A stretch of DNA of 64,000 nucleotides, taken from Bacteroidota bacterium (GTDB taxonomy: Bacteria; Bacteroidota; Bacteroidia; AKYH767-A; 2013-40CM-41-45). The stretch lies in NCBI GenBank assembly GCA_003389385.1, contig QQVM01000017.1, positions 74,443 through 138,442 on the forward strand, read 5' to 3'. Under the pieces are notes generated by a model. It made no database searches and had not been told where the DNA came from. It was given only the letters and a program-made list of their open reading frames with translations. Shown here piece by piece: positions 52,914-61,301 of this stretch. How positions within the stretch are numbered: position 1 is the stretch's first letter; each line of letters opens with the position of its first letter. A program made the translations under genes and the position numbers.

Positions 52914-54224
52914 CTATTGTGAAGTTGCAATCTGCATTCCCAGGGCCTTCATCATGCTTTCCGCTTTTAACAGGCATTCTCTGTATTCTTTTTCCGGATC
53001 AGCGTCTGTGGTAATTGCGCTTCCAGCCATAAAGGAAATTACCTTCAGGTCGGAATTATACAGCACTGTTCTGATCACCACATTAAAGTCGAAGTCACCG
53101 TTAGGACTTATATATCCGATGCTTCCGCTGTAAAGTCCGCGTCTGAAATCCTCGAATTCTTCTATGAGTTCCATGGCTCTGATTTTAGGCGCTCCTGTCA
53201 TTGAGCCCATGGGAAAAGTTGTTTTCAGGATTTCTGCCAATCCGACTCCGGGCTTTTGTTCAGATACAACAGTGGATATCATATGATGCAGGTTTTTAAA
53301 AGTATAAACTCCGCAGAGCTCCTCTACCTTCACACTTCCTTTGGCAGCTGTGCGACTCAAATCATTTCTTACAAGGTCTGTGATCATAATATTTTCCGAG
53401 CGCTCTTTTAGGCTTGATGATAATTCATTCTTGATTTTTTCATCCTCCTCTGCAGTCTTTCCGCGTGGTGCTGTTCCTTTGATAGGTTGTGAAATGATTT
53501 TATTGCCTCTTCTGGCAATGAAGCGCTCCGGACTGGCGCATACAGCGTGAATGTTTTTCATTTTGAGAAAAGCTGAAAAAGGCATTGGTGAATGATTATT
53601 GAGTCTGTTGTATACATGTGCGGTATCAATATCTGTGCCTTGTGAAAAAAACTCCAGACAATAATTCATTTCATAAATGTCTCCATACCTTATATGCTTT
53701 TTTACGCTATGGCAATTTTCAATATACCGGATTTGATTTGTGCCTGCGCTGATTTCCGGTTCAACAAGGTGTGTATTGGCTTTTGCAGACTTTGTGACAT
53801 CGGTCCAGCATTTAAGTGCATCTTCTTTGGTGTTTTGATCTTTACGAAATGAAGCGAAAATTTTCCCATCCTTTCCGTAAAAAACAAATCTGGGAATGAA
53901 AAATCCTGATAAGGGAATTTGCATTCTGTCAGCATTGTAGGAGTCAAGGTTTTCAATTTGATTTTTGAGATCATATGACAAGAATCCAAAATGCCAGTCG
54001 GGATTTCTTTGAAATGAATTTTGAAGATTTTCAAAAGCATAATTCCCGGGTTCGATCAGTTCCAGAGCATCCACGGCAATAAGAAAATCATATGCTGAAT
54101 ACTGGTCACTGCTCTCTACATTCTCATCATTGCTGTTCAGGAAAATTGAGTATTCAAATGACATCAGATTTCTTGAAATGTCATCAGTAACGAATTTCCC
54201 CTTCAGCTCAATGTTTTGCCTCAT
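52914..54224 (-). CDS. pabB: Aminodeoxychorismate synthase component I
   Basis: PabB converts chorismate with ammonia to aminodeoxychorismate in folate synthesis. From the ATG at 54224 the protein has 436 residues. The chorismate-binding domain has PIKGTAPRG (the Lys is typical of PabB; anthranilate synthase has PIAGT), LVRNDLSRTA, TTFPMGSMTGAPKIRAMELI and the end motif AGSAITTDADPEKEY. These points favour PabB over TrpE. No glutaminase subunit is adjacent, so it must pair with one encoded elsewhere. It is upstream of tilS on the same strand. Confidence 0.9.
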   Translation of the reverse strand: MRQNIELKGKFVTDDISRNLMSFEYSIFLNSNDENVESSDQYSAYDFLIAVDALELIEPGNYAFENLQNSFQRNPDWHFGFLSYDLKNQIENLDSYNADRMQIPLSGFFIPRFVFYGKDGKIFASFRKDQNTKEDALKCWTDVTKSAKANTHLVEPEISAGTNQIRYIENCHSVKKHIRYGDIYEMNYCLEFFSQGTDIDTAHVYNRLNNHSPMPFSAFLKMKNIHAVCASPERFIARRGNKIISQPIKGTAPRGKTAEEDEKIKNELSSSLKERSENIMITDLVRNDLSRTAAKGSVKVEELCGVYTFKNLHHMISTVVSEQKPGVGLAEILKTTFPMGSMTGAPKIRAMELIEEFEDFRRGLYSGSIGYISPNGDFDFNVVIRTVLYNSDLKVISFMAGSAITTDADPEKEYRECLLKAESMMKALGMQIATSQ

Positions 54225-54591
54225 GGAGTTAAAAATTATCATCAGAAAAAATTATTAAAAACTAAATCCGAAACAGGATTTGCCGGCAAAATAGAATATG
54301 AATAGCCAGATTATCCCCTTAATGGTGAAAAAAAGAAATCCGGCAATGCCAATTTTTTTAATCCATTCTTTCATCTTGAATGCAACTCTGGACTATAATA
54401 ACGGCCTGTATATATACAAGCCTTGTTTTAACCTGAAATTTAACGTACAAATGTACTTAAAACCTTTGATTTTTAGCTAAATCCTGCTTAGTTTTAAAGA
54501 TATTTTCTAATATTGATTTTCATGCTGATTCTATAAACGACATCCTGATTGCACTCAATAATACAGTTTATGCTTACCGAAACTCCAGATT
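54225..54591. other. 367-nt intergenic region between divergent pabB and T9SS gene
   Basis: No gene is supported here; a 60-codon plus-strand ORF (54298-54480) has a composition unlike proteins. It holds a 20-nt imperfect palindrome (GGCCTGTATATATACAAGCC, 54403-54422), a possible binding site, and AT-rich sequence. No exact -7 element was found on the plus strand before the T9SS gene. Confidence 0.6.
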
Positions 54592-57180
54592 ATGAAAATG
54601 CTAACTAAATGTTCATTTCAGAGAAAAACTTCCTTCCATATTGCAGTTTTGTCCAGTATGTTGTTAACGATGAGTTCAGTCATAAAGCCAGCCAATGCTA
54701 CACACATGGCAGGAGCAGATCTCACTTACCAAAATATAGGCATAGGGCAGTATATCGTGACCTATACTTTCTACCGTGATTGTATTGGGATTCCGGCTCA
54801 AACGACAATTGGTCTCACAGTAAGCTCCGCAATGTGCAATATGAATCTGAATTTCACTATGACGCAAGTGCCCGGAACAGGGCAGGAGATCACTCATACT
54901 TGTCCGAGTGCGGTCACCACATGCAACGGTGGCAGCGCTCCCGGAATACAGAAATGGGAATACAGAGATACAATCACTTTGCCTGCGCAGTGCAATGACT
55001 GGATTCTTGGAGTTTCCGCCTGCTGCAGGAATGCCGCAATCACAACTCTCCCCAATCCGGATTCTTACAACATGTACATTCAGGCTCATCTGAACAACAT
55101 GGTTACAGACAACAATTCTCCGATCTTCACGAATATTCCTATTGCGTTCATGTGCATAAACCAGAATAATTATTACAATCACGGTGTATTGGATATTGAC
55201 GGAGATTCACTGGTATATAGTTTTGTAAATCCTCTTTCGACAAGAACCACACCTGTTCAATACAATCCCGGGTATTCTGTCAGCAATCCAATCACTTCGG
55301 TTCCGCCTGTCGCTCTCAATGGATTGTCGGGCGATGTGTTCATGCATCCTGTTACTCCTGAAATTGGTGTGATAGCAGTATTGGTGGAAGAATACAGAAA
55401 TGGTGTGCTGATAGGAAGCACAATGCGTGATATACAGATCTACACCATTCAATGCAATAACAACCTTCCGGTTGCATCGGGTATAAATGGAACCAATATA
55501 TTTGAAGCATATGTCTGCGCAGAGAATGAGCTCTGCTTTGACATATTTACGAGCGATATTGATGTCGGTGATTCTCTTACAATCTGGTGGAACCAGGGTA
55601 TTCCCGGCGCCAGCTTAACACATGTCCCTGACCGCAGACCGGTTGGTACGTTCTGCTGGACGCCAGGACAGAATCATGTAAGGAGTTTGCCGTACACATT
55701 TATTGTCAGTGTGCGTGATGATGCCTGCCCTTCCAATGGTGTGCAGTCATATGCTTATCTGGTCTATGTTTCCGCAATGTCAGTGACGGTCAATTCCAGT
55801 CCATCCGTGTCATGTTTCGGTGCGCATGATGGATGGGCCAGAGCGGTGCCGGTTGGAACCGGACCTTTCGATTATTACTGGATGCCGGGAGAACTCACAG
55901 GTTCCAGGATTTCGCATCTGGAGGGCGGGACATATTCTGTTACCATTGTAGATGGAAGAGGCTGCGTCGCCAGCAGGACTTTCACAATCACTGAACCTCC
56001 GCTGTTGACAGTGAGCACCAGTGGAGTGAATGCAGGCTGTGGCAGTCAGCCAGGTTCTGTCTCTGCAATTCCTTCAGGTGGAACGACGCCGTATATGTAT
56101 TCATGGAATACTGTTCCTGTACAAAATACACAGACTGCTAGCGGACTTGGACCGGGAAGTTATAATGTGCTGGTAACTGACAGGAACGGCTGTAGCGCAA
56201 GCGCCAGCCAATCAATTTCTGCAGCTGTTCCGTTTAATCTGAACATGAGCACTACTCCTGCAGCCTGCCTTGTTGCTAACGGAACTGCATCAGCAAATGT
56301 AAGCGGTGGCAGTGGAAATTTCAGTTATACCTGGACTCCTGCTGTGAGCACAAATTCCTCTGCAAGCGGACTTTTGTCGGGGAATTATTCAGTGCTTGTG
56401 GAAGACCTCATCCACGGTTGCATTAATTCTGCCAGTGCCTATGTAGGCAATACTTCAGGTATCGTCGCCACGATTGTTTCGTCAACAAATGCAAATTGCC
56501 AGGACGGCGAAGACGGTACAGCTCTTGCAATGGGTTCAGGAGGAACACCTCCTTATTTTTATCGATGGAGTCCTAATGGTGACAGTACTGCATATATAAG
56601 CAATCTCGCGCCCGGTGTTCATACAGTCGAGGTAACTGATTATCTCGGATGCCCTGGTTATGCTACAGTGAGTATCGGTTATAATTATACTACTCCGGCG
56701 TTGGATCTAGGTCCTGACACTGTATTGTGCCTGGGGCAATCTTATATTTTAAATGCCGGCGCAGGATTTTCATCCTATACATGGTCAAATGGAAGTACTG
56801 GTCAAACATTGATCGTTAATAATCCTGGAAATTATTCGGTGCTGATAAGAGACGGCAACGGATGTGAAAACTTTGATGCTGTCCAGGTAAGTTATATTTC
56901 TTGCCAGTCATCGAGGAGTTTGCCGGTCAGATTAACTTATGTTGAGCTGTTCCCGAATCCTGCAGGTGAATTATTAAGCCTCAATTTTAGAAATTATCCT
57001 GCAGGAAATTGCAGAATGTTTGTCTATGATTCCAGTGGAAGAATGATTTTGGAAAGCAACCTGGAACTTTCTGGCAATGATCAAAAAGAGCTGAATGTCT
57101 CCGTCTTGCAGCCTGGAATTTATGTCTTGCTGCTTCAGTCTTCAAGCGAAAGCAAAATGCTGAAGTTTATCAGGAACTAA
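54592..57180 (+). CDS. T9SS-exported SprB-repeat surface protein (862 aa)
   Basis: A signal peptide (about 1-37, ending near ANAT) is followed by a region of about 350 residues starting HMAGADLTYQN that is typical of gliding-associated or adhesin-like Bacteroidota proteins. Four SprB-like modules follow (about 398-695, each with CFGxxDG-like or CxxxNGTA openings and YSVTIVDGRGC-type closings). Then come an Ig-like module (LGPDTVLCLGQSYIL, about 705-775) and a T9SS sorting domain (about 785-862, VELFPNPAGELLSLNF). The paired cysteines suggest disulfide-stabilised surface modules. Expected role: adhesion or gliding-related surface structure, inferred from family architecture. It is convergent with the small reductase gene. 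Confidence 0.92.
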   Translation: MKMLTKCSFQRKTSFHIAVLSSMLLTMSSVIKPANATHMAGADLTYQNIGIGQYIVTYTFYRDCIGIPAQTTIGLTVSSAMCNMNLNFTMTQVPGTGQEITHTCPSAVTTCNGGSAPGIQKWEYRDTITLPAQCNDWILGVSACCRNAAITTLPNPDSYNMYIQAHLNNMVTDNNSPIFTNIPIAFMCINQNNYYNHGVLDIDGDSLVYSFVNPLSTRTTPVQYNPGYSVSNPITSVPPVALNGLSGDVFMHPVTPEIGVIAVLVEEYRNGVLIGSTMRDIQIYTIQCNNNLPVASGINGTNIFEAYVCAENELCFDIFTSDIDVGDSLTIWWNQGIPGASLTHVPDRRPVGTFCWTPGQNHVRSLPYTFIVSVRDDACPSNGVQSYAYLVYVSAMSVTVNSSPSVSCFGAHDGWARAVPVGTGPFDYYWMPGELTGSRISHLEGGTYSVTIVDGRGCVASRTFTITEPPLLTVSTSGVNAGCGSQPGSVSAIPSGGTTPYMYSWNTVPVQNTQTASGLGPGSYNVLVTDRNGCSASASQSISAAVPFNLNMSTTPAACLVANGTASANVSGGSGNFSYTWTPAVSTNSSASGLLSGNYSVLVEDLIHGCINSASAYVGNTSGIVATIVSSTNANCQDGEDGTALAMGSGGTPPYFYRWSPNGDSTAYISNLAPGVHTVEVTDYLGCPGYATVSIGYNYTTPALDLGPDTVLCLGQSYILNAGAGFSSYTWSNGSTGQTLIVNNPGNYSVLIRDGNGCENFDAVQVSYISCQSSRSLPVRLTYVELFPNPAGELLSLNFRNYPAGNCRMFVYDSSGRMILESNLELSGNDQKELNVSVLQPGIYVLLLQSSSESKMLKFIRN

Positions 57181-57183
57181 TCT

Positions 57184-57696
57184 TTATTGTTTCCTTGAAT
57201 AATGTAATTGCACAAGGCCGCTGCTGTATTCTTTTGTTGACAGAAGTTTTAGCAGCAGTTTTTCCTGATCAGAGGAGAACAGTCGTTTACCTGCGCCAAG
57301 CAGAATCGGATGGATAGAAAGGATGTATTCATCTATCAAATCCGCCTTCTGCATTTCAGCTATCAGCTTGGCGCCTCCGAAAAGCCACAAGTCTTTTTCA
57401 TATTCCTTTTTTAAATCAAGTGTTCTCTCCACTGCATGATCACTGATTGTTAATAGATTTTTTCCGGAATAAGTGAGGGTGTTCGAATAAATATATTTCA
57501 ATTTATCAGGATAAGGGTCAGAATCCATTTCTTTCAAAACCTGAAAACTTTTTCTCCCGAAAAGAATCGCTTCAGTCTGTCCTAAAAATTCTGTCATACC
57601 GTAATCCTGATCCGTAAAGCACCAGTCGAAAGAACCATCCGGTCCTTCAATAAATCCATCCAGTGAGATTGCCAGGTTTAAGCAGATTTTGCCCAT
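57184..57696 (-). CDS. RibD/dihydrofolate-reductase-like protein (YyaP type)
   Basis: The 170-residue protein belongs to the RibD C-terminal / YyaP-YwjB reductase family, with the DHFR-like fold. Motifs are LAISLDGFIEGPDGSFDWC at the N-terminus, ILFGRKSFQVL (NADPH-binding region), LWLFGGAKLIAEMQKADLIDEY and HPILLGAGKRLF. Physiological substrates of this subfamily are unknown. It is convergent with the SprB-repeat gene (3 nt gap) and preceded by a 260-nt spacer. Confidence 0.9.
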   Translation of the reverse strand: MGKICLNLAISLDGFIEGPDGSFDWCFTDQDYGMTEFLGQTEAILFGRKSFQVLKEMDSDPYPDKLKYIYSNTLTYSGKNLLTISDHAVERTLDLKKEYEKDLWLFGGAKLIAEMQKADLIDEYILSIHPILLGAGKRLFSSDQEKLLLKLLSTKEYSSGLVQLHYSRKQ

Positions 57697-57811
57697 ATCG
57701 ATGAAAGTAATTTGTTATGACTTATTTCAATTCAATTTGACAGATATATAAACTACTCGCTGAATGCCAGACGAAACTTGCTCGTACAGTTGCCTGACTC
57801 AGTTTAGTCTA

Positions 57812-57848
57812 TAAGATTAATATCAAAGCCAGATTAAAATTAATCTTA
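57812..57848. repeat. AT-rich inverted repeat upstream of the reductase gene
   Basis: TAAGATTAAT (57812-57821) and ATTAATCTTA (57839-57848) are perfect reverse complements with a 17-nt spacer. The plus strand continues TTTTCG. It lies between two minus-strand genes (reductase and SRPBCC), and could be an operator or a weak terminator. Confidence 0.45.
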
Positions 57849-57956
57849 TTTTCGAATCTAATATAGAACTCGCTTGTATTGTTTTTTCATTTGTCAGGAG
57901 TTGAATTAAAGGTTCAGAGTCGAAGAAAAAGAAGGCTAGAATTTATAAACGTATAT

Positions 57957-58406
57957 TTATCGTGCTTTTTTCAGCTCAGATTCTGCATAGAATTTGAACT
58001 GCATAAGATATTTCATCGATTGCTTTTCAAAAATTCCTTTCATCATCCATCCGATCAGTTTCATCATTCCCGTGAATTTGAATTCCTGTTCTGTGACATA
58101 CTTTGTTTTTCCCCCCTCAATTTCTGTGAATGTGATATAGGTTCGATTGTTTGCTCCGGGTGCTTCGAAGCTTAGTTCCATTTCATCAGGTAAATTTTTT
58201 TTATGAATCGTTTCAAGAAGAATTACTTCCCTTTTTCCTGACTTGTAACGAAGCCTGGATTTCGCTCCAGTTTGTCCCGGTGTTCCGCTGAGATGTTCCA
58301 GTGACTTCAGTTCAGGCTGCCATTTTTTTAAATTATCTGGATTGTCGAATAATTCAACCACTTCGGGTCTGGGAGCGTCTATAATTATTTCTGATCTGAT
58401 TAACAT
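57957..58406 (-). CDS. SRPBCC (START-like) family protein
   Basis: From the ATG at 58406 the protein has 149 residues and the SRPBCC fold pattern: SEIIIDAPRPEVVELFDNPDNLKKWQPELKS at the start, TEQEFKFTGMMKLIGWMMKGIFEKQSMKY at the end with a long C-terminal helix. Such proteins bind hydrophobic ligands in a deep cavity. The ORF extends upstream to 58550, but the extra 48 residues are not domain-like. The ligand is unknown. Confidence 0.88.
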   Translation of the reverse strand: MLIRSEIIIDAPRPEVVELFDNPDNLKKWQPELKSLEHLSGTPGQTGAKSRLRYKSGKREVILLETIHKKNLPDEMELSFEAPGANNRTYITFTEIEGGKTKYVTEQEFKFTGMMKLIGWMMKGIFEKQSMKYLMQFKFYAESELKKAR

Positions 58407-58581
58407 TAGGTATTGAGTTCTGAAATGAAAAGTAAAAGTATTCTTTCTACTGATATTAACCTTCGGCTCTATCGTGGAAACTTGCTTAAAACTGCAGCAA
58501 TTTGTAAGTTCGCGCTCCAATTTCAAATGAAGTGCAGCTGACACCTGCAAGTATCTGATTACCAGTCAGGTTAATTAAATA

Positions 58582-59274
58582 ATGACTCCCGAAGAAATTT
58601 TAAAAGTGCTTGAAATCCCTGAGTGGGATACTGCTTCGCCTGTGAAGACCGAAGAGGCAAGATTTATATATGATTTTATTCGCGAGCATGGGCTTTCACG
58701 TACTCTGGAAGTCGGATTCGCCTTTGCTAAGTCAGCCTCTCACATTATGGCAGCCACTGGCAGGCCACACATAGCCATGGATCCTTTTCAGGAGAATTAC
58801 AAGCATTTGGGGCTTAAAAATATTGAAAAGCTTGGCTTACGGGAGCGTTTGGATTTTCACGGAGATTTTTCACACAATGTTCTTCCGGAATTGGTACGTC
58901 AAGGCAAGAAGTTCGATTTCATATTCATAGATGGCGACCATAAATTCGACGGCATCCTGGTCGACTTTTATTATTCAAATTTGTTGCTCGAAAACGGAGG
59001 TTATATTCTCATGCACGACACCTGGATGCGCAGCACCAGACTGGTGGAGCGTTTTGTTCAAACCAACCTTGAGAATTACGAGTACATTAAGACCCCATTG
59101 AGAAACTTTTCTCTCTTCAGGAAAAAAGGTGAAGACAAACGAGATGGCATGTATTTCAGAGAGTTTTACACTACAAAATCAATTTTTGTACACAAGATGA
59201 TCAACTGGATGGCAAACGGAAAAGATAGCTTCTTGAAAAGAACTGCCATGAAAGTAAAAGATTTGATCAAGTAA
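58582..59274 (+). CDS. Class I SAM-dependent methyltransferase
   Basis: The 230-residue protein shows the Rossmann methyltransferase fold of the Methyltransf_24 type. Motif I is LEVGFAFAKSASHIM (about 39-53), motif II MDPFQENYKHLG, motif IV FIFIDGDHKFDGILVDFYY and the following LLENGGYILMHDTW. The C-terminal 60 residues are basic and may be involved in binding a partner. Members of this group methylate sugars, O-antigen or small molecules; the substrate here is unknown. It is transcribed alone. Confidence 0.85.
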   Translation: MTPEEILKVLEIPEWDTASPVKTEEARFIYDFIREHGLSRTLEVGFAFAKSASHIMAATGRPHIAMDPFQENYKHLGLKNIEKLGLRERLDFHGDFSHNVLPELVRQGKKFDFIFIDGDHKFDGILVDFYYSNLLLENGGYILMHDTWMRSTRLVERFVQTNLENYEYIKTPLRNFSLFRKKGEDKRDGMYFREFYTTKSIFVHKMINWMANGKDSFLKRTAMKVKDLIK

Positions 59275-59321
59275 TTCCTGCCAAGCTATTCACCAGACGA
59301 AGATTAAGACACGATTTCAGG

Positions 59322-59340
59322 GTGTTCCGAACACTTTTCC
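59322..59340 (+). terminator. Weak hairpin after the methyltransferase gene
   Basis: GTGTTCCGAACAC (59322-59334) can form a 5-bp stem with a 3-nt loop and is followed by TTTTCCCTTT. It lies 48 nt after the methyltransferase stop, between convergent genes. The short stem makes the call uncertain. Confidence 0.35.
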
Positions 59341-59366
59341 CTTTAAAATTCCGCTCTCTTTGGCAT

Positions 59367-59819
59367 TCATTTTTCACTCACTTCTTTTAAAAGCTTGAGC
59401 GCTTTAGGCCATATTTCCATGAACATATCGTAATATTCTTCATCGATATTCATGTCCATTTTAAATTTTGTTTGATCCTTGCCTTCCCTGATGAATGTGT
59501 AGTTTTCATAAGACGGAGCCCACTTTCTGACTTCATCACTGCTGGTGTCTTCAATCCCGTCACTGATCATTCCAAGATGTCGAATAGAGATATATTCGGG
59601 ATAACGGCTTTCTGCAATTTCTGATACCATACCTTCTTTTTTGCCTTCTTCACTTATAGCAAGAAAGAGGATTTTTTCTCCTTGTTTCCAGTTTCCTTCA
59701 AAGTAGGAGCCTTCATGGAATACTTTTGTCCAGGCTTTATATTTTTCAGGATTGACTACGGAATCCCAAACTTTTTCCTGATTCGCATTAATCAGGATTT
59801 CGACTTCCATCTTTTTCAT
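59367..59819 (-). CDS. SRPBCC family protein (AHSA1-like)
   Basis: The 150-residue protein shows the SRPBCC pattern typical of AHSA1-like proteins: VEILINANQEKVWDSVVNPEKYKAWTKVF at the N-terminus, an EGMVSEIAESRYPEYISIRHLGM strand region and a C-terminal helix (MFMEIWPKALKLLKEV). The ligand is unknown. Its start overlaps the VOC gene stop by 4 nt (ATGA), so both are probably cotranscribed and may act together, as often seen for such VOC/SRPBCC pairs. Confidence 0.88.
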   Translation of the reverse strand: MKKMEVEILINANQEKVWDSVVNPEKYKAWTKVFHEGSYFEGNWKQGEKILFLAISEEGKKEGMVSEIAESRYPEYISIRHLGMISDGIEDTSSDEVRKWAPSYENYTFIREGKDQTKFKMDMNIDEEYYDMFMEIWPKALKLLKEVSEK

Positions 59820-60232
59820 TCTTGTGCTTGAGGTATTTTAGCAGGATCCATAAACATCACTTCCCATTGGTGTCCGTCAGGATCTGCGAAGCAATCATAA
59901 TACATCCATCCGTGATCCTCTTTTTCGCGGTAGCGACTGCCTCCGTTTTTAATAGCTTTTCCAATTACATCATCGACTCTTTCACGAGTGTCGACTTCAA
60001 TGGCAATTAATACTCCGGTAACGGATGATCCGGCGAGAGGTCTGTTTGTAAAGGTCTGAAAGAACTCTTCTTTCAGCAGCATCGAATACATCTTGCCTTC
60101 ATTCAGCACGAGGCATAATGCTTTTTCATCACTGAATTGCTCATTAAAACTGAAACCGAGATTATTCCAGAATTTTCTTGTTTTGTCAAGATCCTTCACA
60201 GGCAGATTGACATAAATAGATTTAATATTCAT
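59816..60232 (-). CDS. VOC (glyoxalase/bleomycin-resistance-like) family protein
   Basis: The 138-residue protein has the vicinal oxygen chelate fold, with VNLPVKDLDKTRKFWNNLGFSFNEQF near the start and CFADPDGHQWEVMFMDP near the end. The His and Glu of this last motif are typical metal ligands. The activity is unknown; relatives include dioxygenases and resistance proteins that bind small molecules. It overlaps the SRPBCC gene. Confidence 0.88.
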   Translation of the reverse strand: MNIKSIYVNLPVKDLDKTRKFWNNLGFSFNEQFSDEKALCLVLNEGKMYSMLLKEEFFQTFTNRPLAGSSVTGVLIAIEVDTRERVDDVIGKAIKNGGSRYREKEDHGWMYYDCFADPDGHQWEVMFMDPAKIPQAQE

Positions 60233-60267
60233 GGCCTGAAATTTTGAATGAGAAAGTTAATGAAAAA

Positions 60268-61296
60268 TCAGCTTCCCGCTGCGCCTTCTGCAATTTTCGC
60301 CAATGCGTCGATCCATAGAGGGTTGTCATTCAGGCTTTCCACCATTTGAACTTTTTGTCCCCCGTGCTCTCTGAAAAGTTCATCATATTCGACTCCGATT
60401 TCATGTATCGTTTCGAGACAATCGCTAGTAAACGCAGGAGCGAAAACCAGAAGCTTCTTATCTCCCAGGGAAGCCCTTTCTCTGATCACATCATCTGAAT
60501 ATGGCTTTATCCAGGGATCACGGCCCAGCCTCGACTGGAAACAAACAGAATAACGCCCGGCAGGGATATCAAGCACAGATGCGATTCTTCTTGCGGTTTC
60601 ATAACATTGCGCCCGATAGCAAAAAGCATTGTTTGAGTTAAGTGTCGAGCAACAGTTTTCTTTCAAACAATGATTGATCAAGTCTGCTTTCCTGATTTGT
60701 CTCTCGGGCAATCCGTGAAAACTGAAAAGCACATGATCATGCTCGTGATGAGGATATTTCCTGCCAATCTCTGAAAAGGCTCTGATAAAGCCTGGGTCAT
60801 CGCAATAACTGTTGATGAATCTGATATCAGGTACAACCTGCCATTTGGAAACAATTTCCATCACCTTTTCATGCACAGAGCCTGTTGAGGCTGATGCATA
60901 CTGCGGAAAGAGTGGAAGGATGATCAACTTTTGAAAATGTGCTGAATTGAATTTTGCAATCGCAGATTCAATGGATGGATTCCGGTAACGCATCGCGAAG
61001 TCCACGACAAATTTATCTCCCAGCTTTTCCTGAAGCAATTCAGCCTGCCTTCTTGTATAATACAGCAGGGGAGAACCCTTGTCTGTCCATATCTGCTTAT
61101 ACAATGCAGCTGATTTTCCTGAACGAAAAGGAATGATCAGGAAATTTACAAGGAAATATCTTCCCACAGGACTAATGTCAATCACTCTGGGATCATTGAG
61201 AAATTCAGTCAGATATATTTTTACGTCCGATCTGGATGGGCTGTCTGGTGTTCCGAGATTGACTAGCAATACTCCTGTTTTCTGTCTCTTGTCCAT
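60268..61296 (-). CDS. hemH: Ferrochelatase
   Basis: Ferrochelatase inserts Fe2+ into protoporphyrin IX to form haem, needed here for the cytochrome c. From the ATG at 61296 the protein has 342 residues. Family motifs are VLLVNLGTPDSPSRSDVKIYL, FSFHGLPERQ (the catalytic His), YSVCFQSRLGRDPWIKP and FAPAFTSDCLETIHEIG. An inserted stretch holds five Cys in the order C-x4-C-C-x9-C-x4-C, which could bind metal or an iron-sulfur cluster. It follows lpdA on the same strand by 5 nt, which suggests cotranscription. Confidence 0.95.
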   Translation of the reverse strand: MDKRQKTGVLLVNLGTPDSPSRSDVKIYLTEFLNDPRVIDISPVGRYFLVNFLIIPFRSGKSAALYKQIWTDKGSPLLYYTRRQAELLQEKLGDKFVVDFAMRYRNPSIESAIAKFNSAHFQKLIILPLFPQYASASTGSVHEKVMEIVSKWQVVPDIRFINSYCDDPGFIRAFSEIGRKYPHHEHDHVLFSFHGLPERQIRKADLINHCLKENCCSTLNSNNAFCYRAQCYETARRIASVLDIPAGRYSVCFQSRLGRDPWIKPYSDDVIRERASLGDKKLLVFAPAFTSDCLETIHEIGVEYDELFREHGGQKVQMVESLNDNPLWIDALAKIAEGAAGS

Positions 61297-61301
61297 ACAG
61301 T

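Noticed and set aside
54298-54480. 60-codon ORF between pabB and the SprB-repeat gene
   Set aside because: It has no recognisable features, composition typical of AT-rich noncoding DNA, and no promoter or terminator signals around it.
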